A stretch of DNA of 27,366 nt from Patescibacteria group bacterium (GTDB lineage Bacteria; Patescibacteriota; Minisyncoccia; Portnoybacterales; UBA2143), in contig JAHJUH010000077.1 in assembly GCA_018829245.1 (NCBI GenBank), positions 1-27,366 on the forward strand, given 5' to 3'. Both the position numbers and the translations under genes were made by a program. Of this stretch, positions 9,375 to 17,043 are shown piece by piece; the stretch's first letter is position 1, and each line of letters opens with the position of its first letter. The notes beneath the pieces are model-generated. The model was not told where the DNA came from. It saw nothing but the letters and a program-made list of their open reading frames with translations, and ran no database searches.

Positions 9375-9526
9375 TATGCCCGGTAGTAGAACTTCGATAA
9401 CGATAATTTTCAAAGAAAATTATCGTAAATACTACTGGGTATCTAATGATTATTATAATTTTTAAATAGAACTTCGCTTTTAACAAATTGAGGTTAGTTA
9501 AAATCGAAGTTTCACTACCGGGTATG
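9375..9526 (+). promoter_or_regulatory. structured intergenic element E2 (two mutually exclusive folds; start codon inside the distal arm)
   Basis: Three arms share a core: A (9375-9388, TATGCCCGGTAGTA), M (9430-9442, TACTACTGGGTAT) and A' (9514-9526, ACTACCGGGTATG). Fold I: A pairs with M over 13 bp, enclosing a perfect 12-bp hairpin (9400-9411 with 9415-9426), while 9470-9484 pairs with 9497-9511 (14 of 15), leaving A' free. Fold II: 9375-9398 pairs with 9503-9526 in 23 of 24 positions including three G-U pairs, which buries the ATG at 9524-9526. The folds cannot coexist. The (+) strand readings TATG at both ends fit RNA wobble pairing. Function is inferred; a REP/BIME-like repeat is the main alternative. 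Confidence 0.65.
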
Positions 9527-10645
9527 CGTTTATTAATGATTACAAGAAAAGTGGATCAAAAGGATGCTTCACCAGCAGGCTTTACTTATACTTGGGTTAA
9601 AAAGATTGGAGAAAAATTAGAAAAACTTTATGTGATTACTTGGCAGGAAAGTGATAGAGGAGATTTACCAGATAATATTGAAATAATTTCTTTATCTGGT
9701 AGTAAATGGTTAAAAATATTTTCTATTCAAGGAAAATTATGGAAGATATTGTCAAAAGTTGATGGAGTCTTTTGCCATCAAAATCCAGAATATACGATTT
9801 TATCTGCACCTTTGACAAAATTATTTAGAAAAAAAATAGTTAGCTGGCATACTCATGGAACAGTTAATTGGAAATTAAAATTGGTTAATTTATTAACTGA
9901 TAAAATTTTAACTGCTTCGGAAAAAAGCTGTCGTTTAAAAAACAGGAAAAAAATTGAAGTAACGGGACATGGAATTGATATAGAATATTTTAAGCCTGTC
10001 ATCCTGAGCGTTAGCGAAGGATCTCTGACGAATGTCAGAAAATATTTTCGCATTCGCGAGAGATCCTTCGGGCTTCGCCCTCAGGATGACATTTTCAGAA
10101 TAGTTTCTGTTGGCAGAATTTCTCCAACTAAAGATTTAGAAACATTAATTAAGGCAATATCTGTTTTAAAAAATAAAGGAATAACTGATTTAGAAGTTCA
10201 AATTATTGGAGGGCCTGTATTAAAAATTGATAAGAAATACTTTAAGGCATTAAAGGAAATAAATAGAAAAGAAAAGATGGAAAATCAGATTAAATTTTTA
10301 GGATTAATTTCACATAATCAAATATTACCTTATTTACAGAATTGTGATCTATTTATTAATTTAAGCCAAACAGGAAGCGTGGATAAGGCAATTTTAGAAG
10401 CCATGGCTTGCGAGGTAATGGTTTTAACCTCTAATGAGGCTTTTTATAGCATAATAGGGAGTAGTTTAATAGTTAAAGGAAATAATCCAGAACACTTAGC
10501 CGAGAAGATTAAATGGGTAATGGATATATCAAGAGAGAAAAGAAAACAAATTGGTCAATACTTGCGTCAAGAAGTAGTTGAAAACCATAATTTAGATAAT
10601 TTAGTTGTTAAAATTATTAATCAGTTTAGCCTTAAGTCATCCTGA
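9524..10645 (+). CDS. GT4-type glycosyltransferase with in-frame palindromic repeat insertion
   Basis: A 373-residue protein from the ATG at 9524 (MRLLMITRKVDQKDASPAGF). An in-frame TTG at 9488 would add 12 residues coded entirely by element E2, so the ATG is preferred. Residues 159-189 are encoded exactly by the 93-bp palindromic repeat at 9998-10090; without it the protein is 342 residues and reads EYFKP-IFRIVSVGRISPTKDLE, the normal GT4 interdomain join. The donor-side motif is GSVDKAILEAMACE: the first Glu of E-x7-E is Gly, as in some GT4 subgroups, and the usual ACG is ACE. The last codons and TGA stop lie in a second repeat copy. The insertion falls in a linker, so activity may persist; unproven. 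Confidence 0.88.
   Translation: MRLLMITRKVDQKDASPAGFTYTWVKKIGEKLEKLYVITWQESDRGDLPDNIEIISLSGSKWLKIFSIQGKLWKILSKVDGVFCHQNPEYTILSAPLTKLFRKKIVSWHTHGTVNWKLKLVNLLTDKILTASEKSCRLKNRKKIEVTGHGIDIEYFKPVILSVSEGSLTNVRKYFRIRERSFGLRPQDDIFRIVSVGRISPTKDLETLIKAISVLKNKGITDLEVQIIGGPVLKIDKKYFKALKEINRKEKMENQIKFLGLISHNQILPYLQNCDLFINLSQTGSVDKAILEAMACEVMVLTSNEAFYSIIGSSLIVKGNNPEHLAEKIKWVMDISREKRKQIGQYLRQEVVENHNLDNLVVKIINQFSLKSS
9998..10090. repeat. 93-bp palindromic REP-like repeat, in frame inside a glycosyltransferase gene
   Basis: The ends GTCATCCTGAG and CTCAGGATGAC are perfect 11-bp inverted repeats. Inside them, GAAGGATCTCT pairs with AGAGATCCTTC (11 bp), flanked by small side hairpins such as GGGCTTCGCCC, and the centre holds CTGAC-gaat-GTCAG. 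The element starts on a codon boundary and is exactly 31 codons with no stop in the host frame. Copies at 10636 and 16033 share the ends and the GAAGGATCT core. On the opposite strand it reads SLTLRMT, a peptide often mis-annotated where this repeat family occurs. Confidence 0.9.
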
Positions 10646-10694
10646 GCGTTAGCGAAGGATCTTTTAGATTCTTCGTTTACTAACTCAGAATGAC
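10636..10694. repeat. 59-bp palindromic REP-like repeat overlapping a stop codon
   Basis: It begins GTCATCCTGAGCGTTAGCG, identical to the copy at 9998, and ends CTCAGAATGAC. The inner arms GAAGGATCTTTTAG and GATTCTTC form the second stem. The TGA inside CCTGAG is the stop codon of the glycosyltransferase ending at 10645. A degenerate second copy of its right end follows at about 10706-10718 (AACTTAGAATGAT against AACTCAGAATGAC). Confidence 0.88.
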
Positions 10695-10728
10695 AAGAGG
10701 GAATTAACTTAGAATGATATGGTTTAAT

Positions 10729-11808
10729 ATGAATAAAAAATTAACAGTTTGTTATTTTGGAATTTACAAAAGCACTTATACTAGAAATAGAATTTTAATT
10801 CAGGGATTAAAAGAAAATAATGTAGAGGTGATTGAATGTAATACTCGGGAGCCAAGTTTTAGGAAATATGGCCAATTAATTAAAAAATATTGGCCAATTC
10901 GCAAACAAATAGACATTATTGTAGTTGGGTTTCCTGGTCATACAATAATGCCGTTAGCTTGGATTTTAGCTAGATTATCAGGCAAAAAAATAGTTTTTGA
11001 TGTTTTTGTTTCTTTATACGATTCCATTATTTTAGATAGAAAATCACATTCCAAATTTAGTTTTCATGCTTTAAAGTATTGGCTTTTAGATTGGTCTTCT
11101 TGTGGATTATCTGATTTGAATATTTCCGAAGTGAATACTTATACTAAATATTTTGTTAAAACATTTGGGATTAAGAAAAGTAAATTCAGAACGGTTTTTA
11201 TAGGCAGCGATGATACAATACTTTATCCTAGAGAAAGAAAATTTCCTAATAAGGAGTTTTTAGTTCATTTTCACGGCACTTACTTGCCTATCCAAGGTAT
11301 TCCATATATTATTAAAGCAGCTAATATACTAAGAGATGAAAACGTTAGATTTAAGTTAATCGGTAAATTAGGAACCTATCAAGAAGCAATGGATTTAGTT
11401 AAAGAATTTAATCTTAAAAACGTAGAATTTATTGATTTTATGCCTTATGAGAAGTTAGCAGAGTATATGACACAAGCAGATATCTGCTTGGGGACTTTTG
11501 GAGATATACCAAAATCATATCGCTGTAATGCTTTTAAGATTATTGAAGCATTAGCTATGAAAAGAGCAGTTATTACAGCTGGTTTTCCATCAATAAAAGA
11601 TTTTTTAACTGACAGAGTTAATTGTTTATTTTGTGAACCAGGAAATGAACAAGATCTAGCTAAAAAGATATTAGAATTAAAAAACAATTTAGAATTAAGG
11701 GAAAAAATAGCTGAAAATGGTTATCAATTATTTAAACAAAAATTAACACCTAAGGTTTTAGGCAGGGAGCTGAAAGAGATTATAAGAGAAATTTTAAAAA
11801 AATATTAA
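10729..11808 (+). CDS. GT4-like glycosyltransferase
   Basis: 359 residues from MNKKLTVCYFGIYKS. An in-frame ATG at 10714 would add MIWFN, which does not look like a GT-B first strand, so 10729 is preferred though not certain. The C-terminal donor half begins FLVHFHGTYLPIQG (about 178-190), and the motif region is RCNAFKIIEALAMKRAVI with Glu273 in the place of the second Glu of E-x7-E; the first is not conserved. Family placement is therefore GT4-like rather than classical. It follows the repeat at 10636 and may still be cotranscribed with the preceding gene. The substrate is unknown. Confidence 0.85.
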   Translation: MNKKLTVCYFGIYKSTYTRNRILIQGLKENNVEVIECNTREPSFRKYGQLIKKYWPIRKQIDIIVVGFPGHTIMPLAWILARLSGKKIVFDVFVSLYDSIILDRKSHSKFSFHALKYWLLDWSSCGLSDLNISEVNTYTKYFVKTFGIKKSKFRTVFIGSDDTILYPRERKFPNKEFLVHFHGTYLPIQGIPYIIKAANILRDENVRFKLIGKLGTYQEAMDLVKEFNLKNVEFIDFMPYEKLAEYMTQADICLGTFGDIPKSYRCNAFKIIEALAMKRAVITAGFPSIKDFLTDRVNCLFCEPGNEQDLAKKILELKNNLELREKIAENGYQLFKQKLTPKVLGRELKEIIREILKKY

Positions 11809-11812
11809 AACT

Positions 11813-12904
11813 ATGATAAATTTATTTCATCCATATATGTCAAATAAGGCCATAAAAGACGCTAGTCAAGTTCTTAAAACTCGTTGGATTGGTCAAGGAC
11901 CAAAAGTTGATCAAGTAGAGAAAAAATTCTCTAAAATGTTTAAAATTCCATATTCAGTAACAGTTAATAGCGGCACATCAGCTTTACATTTAGCTTTGAT
12001 TTTAGCAGGAGTTGGTCCTGGTGATGAAGTAATTAGCACTCCAATAACATGTAGTGCAACAAATATTCCTGTGCTTTATTTGGGGGGTAAAGTTGTTTTT
12101 GCTGATATTCAAAAAGAAACAATGAATATTGATCCTAAGAGCATTGAGAAAAAAGTTACTTCTAAAACTAAGGCGATTATGGCTGTTCATTGGGCTGGTT
12201 ATCCTTGCGATATGGATGAAATTAATAAAATTGCCAAGAAACATAAATTAAAAGTGATTGAAGATGGCGCTCAGGCGCTTGGAGCTAAGTATAAAGGCAA
12301 GTATGTTGGTTCAGTTAGTGATTTTACCTGTTTTTCTTTTCAGGCAATTAAGCCAATTACTTCGGTTGATGGAGGAATGCTTTGTACTTTGAAGAAAAAA
12401 GATTATCAACAAGCAAGAATTTTGCGATGGTATGGCATTGATAGGGAATTCAAAGGAGATATTCATTGGAAATATCAGATTAAGGATATTGGGTATAAGT
12501 ATCATATGAATGATGTAACCGCAGCTATTCTAAGCGCTCAATTGGATGATTGGAAAAAGATTAGCTCTCAAAGAGAAAAAATAGCTAAAAGATATTTAAA
12601 AGAATTAAAAGATGTGCCAGGATTAACTCTTTTAAAAAGGCATAAAGATCGCCAAGGCGCTAATTGGACTTTTACTATGCATGTTGAGAAACGCAATGAT
12701 TTTCAAAAGAAATTAGCTGAAAATGGAATTGAATCTCATATTGTTCATGTTCGCAATGATATTTGTCCTATTTTTGGAGGCAAAAAACAAAATTTGCCAG
12801 TTATGAATAAAATAGAAAGCACATATGTTTCTATTCCTATTCATAATCATTTAACTGATGTTGATGTTAGCAAAGTTATTAAAACCATTAGAAATGGATG
12901 GTAA
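11813..12904 (+). CDS. DegT/DnrJ/EryC1/StrS-family PLP-dependent sugar aminotransferase
   Basis: A 363-residue aspartate-aminotransferase-fold protein. The PLP phosphate-binding segment SGTSALHL is at 53-60. EDGAQALGA at 150-158 supplies the Asp that contacts the pyridine nitrogen and the stacking residue. The Schiff-base lysine is Lys180 in FSFQAIKPITSVDGG. The family converts a 3- or 4-keto nucleotide sugar to an aminosugar with glutamate as donor; AHBA-type or other specialised members exist. No dehydratase making the keto substrate is in this window, so the substrate must come from elsewhere. The product would be an amino sugar donor for one of the neighbouring glycosyltransferases. Confidence 0.92.
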   Translation: MINLFHPYMSNKAIKDASQVLKTRWIGQGPKVDQVEKKFSKMFKIPYSVTVNSGTSALHLALILAGVGPGDEVISTPITCSATNIPVLYLGGKVVFADIQKETMNIDPKSIEKKVTSKTKAIMAVHWAGYPCDMDEINKIAKKHKLKVIEDGAQALGAKYKGKYVGSVSDFTCFSFQAIKPITSVDGGMLCTLKKKDYQQARILRWYGIDREFKGDIHWKYQIKDIGYKYHMNDVTAAILSAQLDDWKKISSQREKIAKRYLKELKDVPGLTLLKRHKDRQGANWTFTMHVEKRNDFQKKLAENGIESHIVHVRNDICPIFGGKKQNLPVMNKIESTYVSIPIHNHLTDVDVSKVIKTIRNGW

Positions 12905-12914
12905 TAAATAGTTT

Positions 12915-14393
12915 ATGGAAATAAAAAAATCTCAAGATATTGCTTTGATTCTTCCGCCTCATCGGTTAAAATCAATACGTTATTCTTTAGGGCTTCTTTA
13001 TATTTCCGGTTATCTGTGCGATCATGGCTATAATAATATTATTATTGAAAATAAGTTTTTAGGCGGAGCAGATTATCAATATCAAGACAAAGAACAAGCT
13101 AAAGAAGATATCATTTCTGAAATAATTAAGCTTAAACCTAAAATAATTGGATTTACTTCTTCAACCATTGAGATAAATAATGTTTTAGAAATGAATCAGA
13201 GAATTAAGCAGGAAATTAATGTTATTTCAATAATTGGCGGACCGCATGTTACAGCAGTTCCAGAAGAAGTTTTAAAAAAAGGATTTGATGTGGCAGTGAT
13301 TGGCGAAGGCGAAGAAACAGCTTTAGAATTAATTAAAGAATTAGAAAAAGAACAATCAGATTTATCTTTAGTTAAAGGTATTGTTTGGAAGAATAGAGAT
13401 GGCCAAATAGTAACTAATCCACCACGGGAATTAATTGATATTTCTAATTTATCTTTGCCAGCTTATGATAATGTTTATATGAAGCGTCATTTGAAAATTT
13501 CAGATGAGGTTTTGCGTGGAGTGCCAGTCAAAGCAGGAATTATTATGGCTTCGCGGGGTTGTCCTTATCAATGCACTTTTTGCGCTTGTAATAGAGTTTT
13601 TGGCCATAAAGTTCGTTATCGTAGTTTAGAAAATATTAAAAAGGAAGTTCAAGTGCTTAAAAACAAGTATGGGGCTGAAGCAATTTGGTTTGCTGATGAT
13701 ACTATGACTATTAGTAATGAACATGTTCACAAGATTTGCCAGTTAATGAAAGAAGAGAATATGATTTGGGGAGCGCAGGCGCGGGTAGATTTAGCTGATG
13801 AGGAAATTATTAAATTAATGAAAGATAGTGGTTGTATTCAATTGGATTTTGGAGTTGAATCAGGCAGTCAGCGGGTTTTAGATGAAGTTATTAATAAGCG
13901 GGCTAAATTAGAGCAAGCTGAAAAAACATTTGCTTTATGTCGAAAATATGGAATTAGGACACACGCTGCTTTTATGATTGGCTTGCCAACTGAAACAAAG
14001 GAAGAGATGATTCAAAGTTTTGAATTTGCTAAGAAAATTAGGCCTAATTGGTATGCTTTTAGTATTTTTACCCCTTTGCCAGGCACTTATTTATATGATT
14101 ATTATTATCAGCCTGGTGAAATTACTTTAGATGATTATAGGGAAATTAGTTTTCATAAGCCAGCTGAAAAATTTAATCGTTCTCAAGTTAAGGACTTGTC
14201 TGGATTGTATTCTAAATGGCGCAGGGAATTACTTGCAGAAATTAAATGGAGAAATTTAAGCCATCCTTTCTTTTTTATAAAAATATTTTTTATTTTATCT
14301 AATAAATTAGAGCGGGCTGATTATTTTTTCTTTAAGTTCCGACGTTTAATGAAATATTTTTTAAATAAATTAGGATTTAAGTTTTCTTTATAA
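12915..14393 (+). CDS. B12-binding-domain radical SAM protein
   Basis: A 492-residue protein. The B12-binding-type domain carries GGPHVTAVPEE (108-118) and GEGEET (130-135). The radical SAM cluster ligands are Cys216, Cys220 and Cys223 in SRGCPYQCTFC, with another Cys at 225. Downstream, WFADDT, GVESGSQRVLDE and MIGLPTET are the core strands of the family. A basic and aromatic C-terminal tail of about 60 residues could associate with the membrane. Its stop shares one base with the ATG of the GT-C-like gene, so the pair are probably coexpressed. It is the third such enzyme here; the reaction is unknown. Confidence 0.9.
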   Translation: MEIKKSQDIALILPPHRLKSIRYSLGLLYISGYLCDHGYNNIIIENKFLGGADYQYQDKEQAKEDIISEIIKLKPKIIGFTSSTIEINNVLEMNQRIKQEINVISIIGGPHVTAVPEEVLKKGFDVAVIGEGEETALELIKELEKEQSDLSLVKGIVWKNRDGQIVTNPPRELIDISNLSLPAYDNVYMKRHLKISDEVLRGVPVKAGIIMASRGCPYQCTFCACNRVFGHKVRYRSLENIKKEVQVLKNKYGAEAIWFADDTMTISNEHVHKICQLMKEENMIWGAQARVDLADEEIIKLMKDSGCIQLDFGVESGSQRVLDEVINKRAKLEQAEKTFALCRKYGIRTHAAFMIGLPTETKEEMIQSFEFAKKIRPNWYAFSIFTPLPGTYLYDYYYQPGEITLDDYREISFHKPAEKFNRSQVKDLSGLYSKWRRELLAEIKWRNLSHPFFFIKIFFILSNKLERADYFFFKFRRLMKYFLNKLGFKFSL

Positions 14394-16018
14394 TGATGAA
14401 ATTTTTTAAAAAAAATTGGTTAATTTTTTTAATTGTCTTATTGGCTTTTATTTTGCGGTTTTGGGGGTGCTGGTATGGTTTACCAGGCCTTTTTGTTGGT
14501 GATGAAAAATCATTAGTTGGCGGCGCTTTAAAAATGATTTACCAGCAGAATATATTTCCGTTTTTAGAGCCAGATATTTTTCGTTTATTATATTACCCTA
14601 CTTTAATTCCTTGGATTTATTTAATCTTTTTTGTTCCTTATACAATTTTTATTTACTTAACAGGCAATTTCGCTTCTGTAGCTGAATTAAGAGATTTCTT
14701 TATTGTGAATCCCTCAATGTTTTTCCTAATTGCTAGGATTATTAATGTTTTTTTTGCTACTGGAATAGTATGGTTAATTTATTTAATTACTAAAAAAATA
14801 TTTTCTAAAAGAGCTGGGTTAATATCTGCTTTATTATATGCTGTAAGCTTTTTACCAATTCATCAGGGTCATTTTTCTAAACATTGGAACTTCGGCGCCT
14901 TTTTTGGCCTTTTAGTAATTTATTTTGCTTTGCCAATATTAAAAAATCCAAAAACAAAGAATTATGTTTTAGCTGGATTATTTACAGGTTTAGCTTTCTT
15001 TACTGATTATATTTTTGCCTTATATGGATCAATAGCTGTTTTAATTCATATTTTATTCACTAAGCTTTCTTTAAAACAAAGATTATCTGACAAAAGATTA
15101 TGGTCGTTAATTTTAATTTCCTTGCTTGTTTCTGGATTGGCTATTTTAGTTTATCCTCAGGAATTTGAACGAATTGCTTTAGGCGAGGATTCAACCGCTA
15201 CTTCAGCCAAAAGCTTGATAGGATTTTTAGATGTTTCGGGCCAAATTCTGAAAACTCTTTTTTATCTATCCACTTTTATTTTTATTCCGTCTTTAATAGG
15301 TTATTTTTTTCTATTTTTTAAAAATAAAAAACTTTTTTCTTTGTTATTATTTATTCCTTTAATATCACCCTTTCTTTATTATTTTTTCTTGCATTTTGAA
15401 CCAAGATATGTTTTGTTTTTTTTGCCAATCTTAGCAATAGTGGCTGGATTTGGCTTGGATCAATTAATTAAGTTTTTAAAAATTGAATCAAATACAATAA
15501 TTAGTTTAATTGTTTTAATAGTCATATTTCTGCCATTAAAAAACGCTATTGTTTTTGATAAGATGCTTACCCAAGATGATACTAGGAATTTAGCTAAAGA
15601 ATGGCTGGAGAATAATATTTCAGCTGAATCAAAAATTATTACTAATTCTTGGGAATTTGTTTTGATTAGGAATCAAGAATGCATATACCAGCAACAACAG
15701 ACAGATAATATGAGTTTAAGGAGCAGAGATTATGTAATGATGAACCGCGCTTTTCCAAATAGTTATTGCGTTTGGCCGCTTGATTTAATTAAAGTTTTGC
15801 CTAAGAATGTAGATGAGTTTGAATATTATTTAGTTGAGTCCTTCACTGGCCGTCGTTTTGCTTATTTAGGCGAAGAATTAGTTGAAAAAGGCGAGTTAAT
15901 TAAGAAATTTAAAGGTTCAAGATTTGACCCAACAGAGCAGGATACGACTATGTTTGTTCATCAAAAACTAAGAGAAAGGGCTTTGGGTCCAGATGTAGAG
16001 ATTTATAAGTTGAAGTAA
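14393..16018 (+). CDS. GT39/ArnT-like integral membrane glycosyltransferase
   Basis: A 541-residue multi-pass protein and the longest of three GT-C-like proteins. A first helix (about 8-24) is followed by LFVGDEKS, in which Asp37 with Glu38 matches the catalytic acidic loop of PMT/ArnT enzymes. About ten more hydrophobic segments follow, with positively charged turns, up to about residue 385. A soluble C-terminal domain of about 150 residues begins near DDTRNLAKEWLE, resembling the periplasmic domain of GT83-type proteins. It should transfer a sugar from a polyprenyl-phosphate donor outside the membrane. The GT2 immediately downstream is the likely donor synthase. Start may be either of two tandem ATGs. 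Confidence 0.82.
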   Translation: MMKFFKKNWLIFLIVLLAFILRFWGCWYGLPGLFVGDEKSLVGGALKMIYQQNIFPFLEPDIFRLLYYPTLIPWIYLIFFVPYTIFIYLTGNFASVAELRDFFIVNPSMFFLIARIINVFFATGIVWLIYLITKKIFSKRAGLISALLYAVSFLPIHQGHFSKHWNFGAFFGLLVIYFALPILKNPKTKNYVLAGLFTGLAFFTDYIFALYGSIAVLIHILFTKLSLKQRLSDKRLWSLILISLLVSGLAILVYPQEFERIALGEDSTATSAKSLIGFLDVSGQILKTLFYLSTFIFIPSLIGYFFLFFKNKKLFSLLLFIPLISPFLYYFFLHFEPRYVLFFLPILAIVAGFGLDQLIKFLKIESNTIISLIVLIVIFLPLKNAIVFDKMLTQDDTRNLAKEWLENNISAESKIITNSWEFVLIRNQECIYQQQQTDNMSLRSRDYVMMNRAFPNSYCVWPLDLIKVLPKNVDEFEYYLVESFTGRRFAYLGEELVEKGELIKKFKGSRFDPTEQDTTMFVHQKLRERALGPDVEIYKLK

Positions 16019-16032
16019 ATTTTTTATATTCT

Positions 16033-16091
16033 GTCATTCTGAGCGAAGCGAAGAATCTTTTAGATCCTTCGGCCTTTGGCCTCAGGATGAC
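16033..16091. repeat. 59-bp palindromic REP-like repeat between two genes
   Basis: It fills most of the 79-bp gap between a GT-C-like gene and a GT2 gene. The left end GTCATTCTGAGCGAAGCG and right end CTCAGGATGAC are imperfect inverted repeats, and the inner arms AAGAATCTTTTAG and GATCCTTCGG continue the stem. It has the same length as the copy at 10636. The AGGA in its right end sits 10 nt before the ATG at 16098 and could act as a weak ribosome binding site. Confidence 0.88.
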
Positions 16092-16097
16092 AATTAC

Positions 16098-17042
16098 ATG
16101 CCATATTTATCATTAATTATCCCATTCTATAATGAAGAAAAGAATTTGCCTCTTTTAGCTAAAGAGCTTAATTCAGTTTTGCCTAATTTAAATAAATCAT
16201 TTGAAGTTATTTTTATTGATGATGGATCAACTGATGATAGTTTTAATGTTTTAAAAGATATAGTTAAAGATAATTGGAAGATTATTAGATTTAGAAAGAA
16301 TTTTGGTCAAACAGCAGCTTGGGCAGCTGGTTTAAATAATGCTAAAGGCGAGGTAATTATAATTATGGATTCTGATTTAGAAAATAATCCTAATGATATT
16401 CCCATGCTTTTAGAAAAGATTGATCAGGGCTATGATATTGTTTCTGGTTGGCGCAAGAATCGTTGGAAGGATAGCTTATTCACTCGACGCTTAACTTCAA
16501 AAATGGCTAATTGGCTGACTTCTAAAATCAGCGGAGTTAAATTAAATGACTTAGGATGCAGCTTAAGAGCTTATCGCAGAGAAGTTTTAGATGGCGTTCA
16601 ATTATATGGAGAAATGCACCGTTTTTTGGCAATTTTAGCTTATTGGCAGGGAGCTAAACTAATTGAAGTTGAAGTTAATTTCAGGCCGAGAAAGTATGGC
16701 CAATCAAAATATGGCTTAAGTAGAATTAGAAGAGTGCTTCTTGATTTGATTGTAATTAAGTTTTTAAGCGGTTATTCTACCAAGCCAATTTATTTTTTTG
16801 GCAGGTTAGGTATTTTTTCAATTGTAGCCAGTATTTTTACTTTTTTAGCTATGGTTTATTATAAGTTTTGGGGTGGCAAAACATTTATTGAGACACCTTT
16901 GCCTGTTCTTACTGTTTTATTTTTTGTTATCGGCATAATGTTTGTTTTAATCGGTCTTTTGGCAGAAATGATTATGCGAACTTATCATGAGTCGCAGGAT
17001 AGGAAAACGTATTCTATTAAAGAGAAAGTAAATTTTAATTAA
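16098..17042 (+). CDS. GT2 polyprenyl-phosphate glycosyltransferase with C-terminal membrane anchor (GtrB/DPM1-like)
   Basis: A 314-residue GT-A enzyme: LSLIIPFYNEEKNLPLL N-terminus, nucleotide site IDDGSTDDS (40-48), DxD region MDSDLENNP (90-98) and GWRKNR (117-122). The QSKYGLSRI segment precedes two C-terminal transmembrane helices (about 233-256 and 268-290) ending in a cytoplasmic charged tail. This is the architecture of GtrB/ArnC-like enzymes that charge undecaprenyl phosphate with a sugar. It lies next to the GT-C-like protein at 14393, the likely user of its product. A palindromic repeat precedes its start. Confidence 0.92.
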   Translation: MPYLSLIIPFYNEEKNLPLLAKELNSVLPNLNKSFEVIFIDDGSTDDSFNVLKDIVKDNWKIIRFRKNFGQTAAWAAGLNNAKGEVIIIMDSDLENNPNDIPMLLEKIDQGYDIVSGWRKNRWKDSLFTRRLTSKMANWLTSKISGVKLNDLGCSLRAYRREVLDGVQLYGEMHRFLAILAYWQGAKLIEVEVNFRPRKYGQSKYGLSRIRRVLLDLIVIKFLSGYSTKPIYFFGRLGIFSIVASIFTFLAMVYYKFWGGKTFIETPLPVLTVLFFVIGIMFVLIGLLAEMIMRTYHESQDRKTYSIKEKVNFN

Positions 17043-17043
17043 A

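Noticed and set aside
9376..9465. 29-codon (+) strand ORF inside E2, possible leader peptide
   Set aside because: The equivalent ATG in E1 is followed by a stop after three codons, so a leader peptide is not conserved, and the bases are explained by the paired arms.
9488..9523. TTG start extending the glycosyltransferase by 12 residues
   Set aside because: The extra residues come wholly from the inverted-repeat arms, and MRLLMITRKVD is a normal GT4 N-terminus.
9853..10053. Open frame on (-) with a DPSLTLRMT peptide
   Set aside because: The peptide is the reverse reading of the palindromic repeat, a well-known source of false genes; the frame is antisense to the glycosyltransferase.
10714..10728. 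Upstream ATG adding MIWFN to the GT4-like protein
   Set aside because: The added residues do not fit the first strand of the fold; MNKKLTVCYFG does. This is a preference, not proof.
9998..16091. The three repeats as a CRISPR-like array
   Set aside because: Copies are kilobases apart, of different lengths, palindromic, and without regular spacers.
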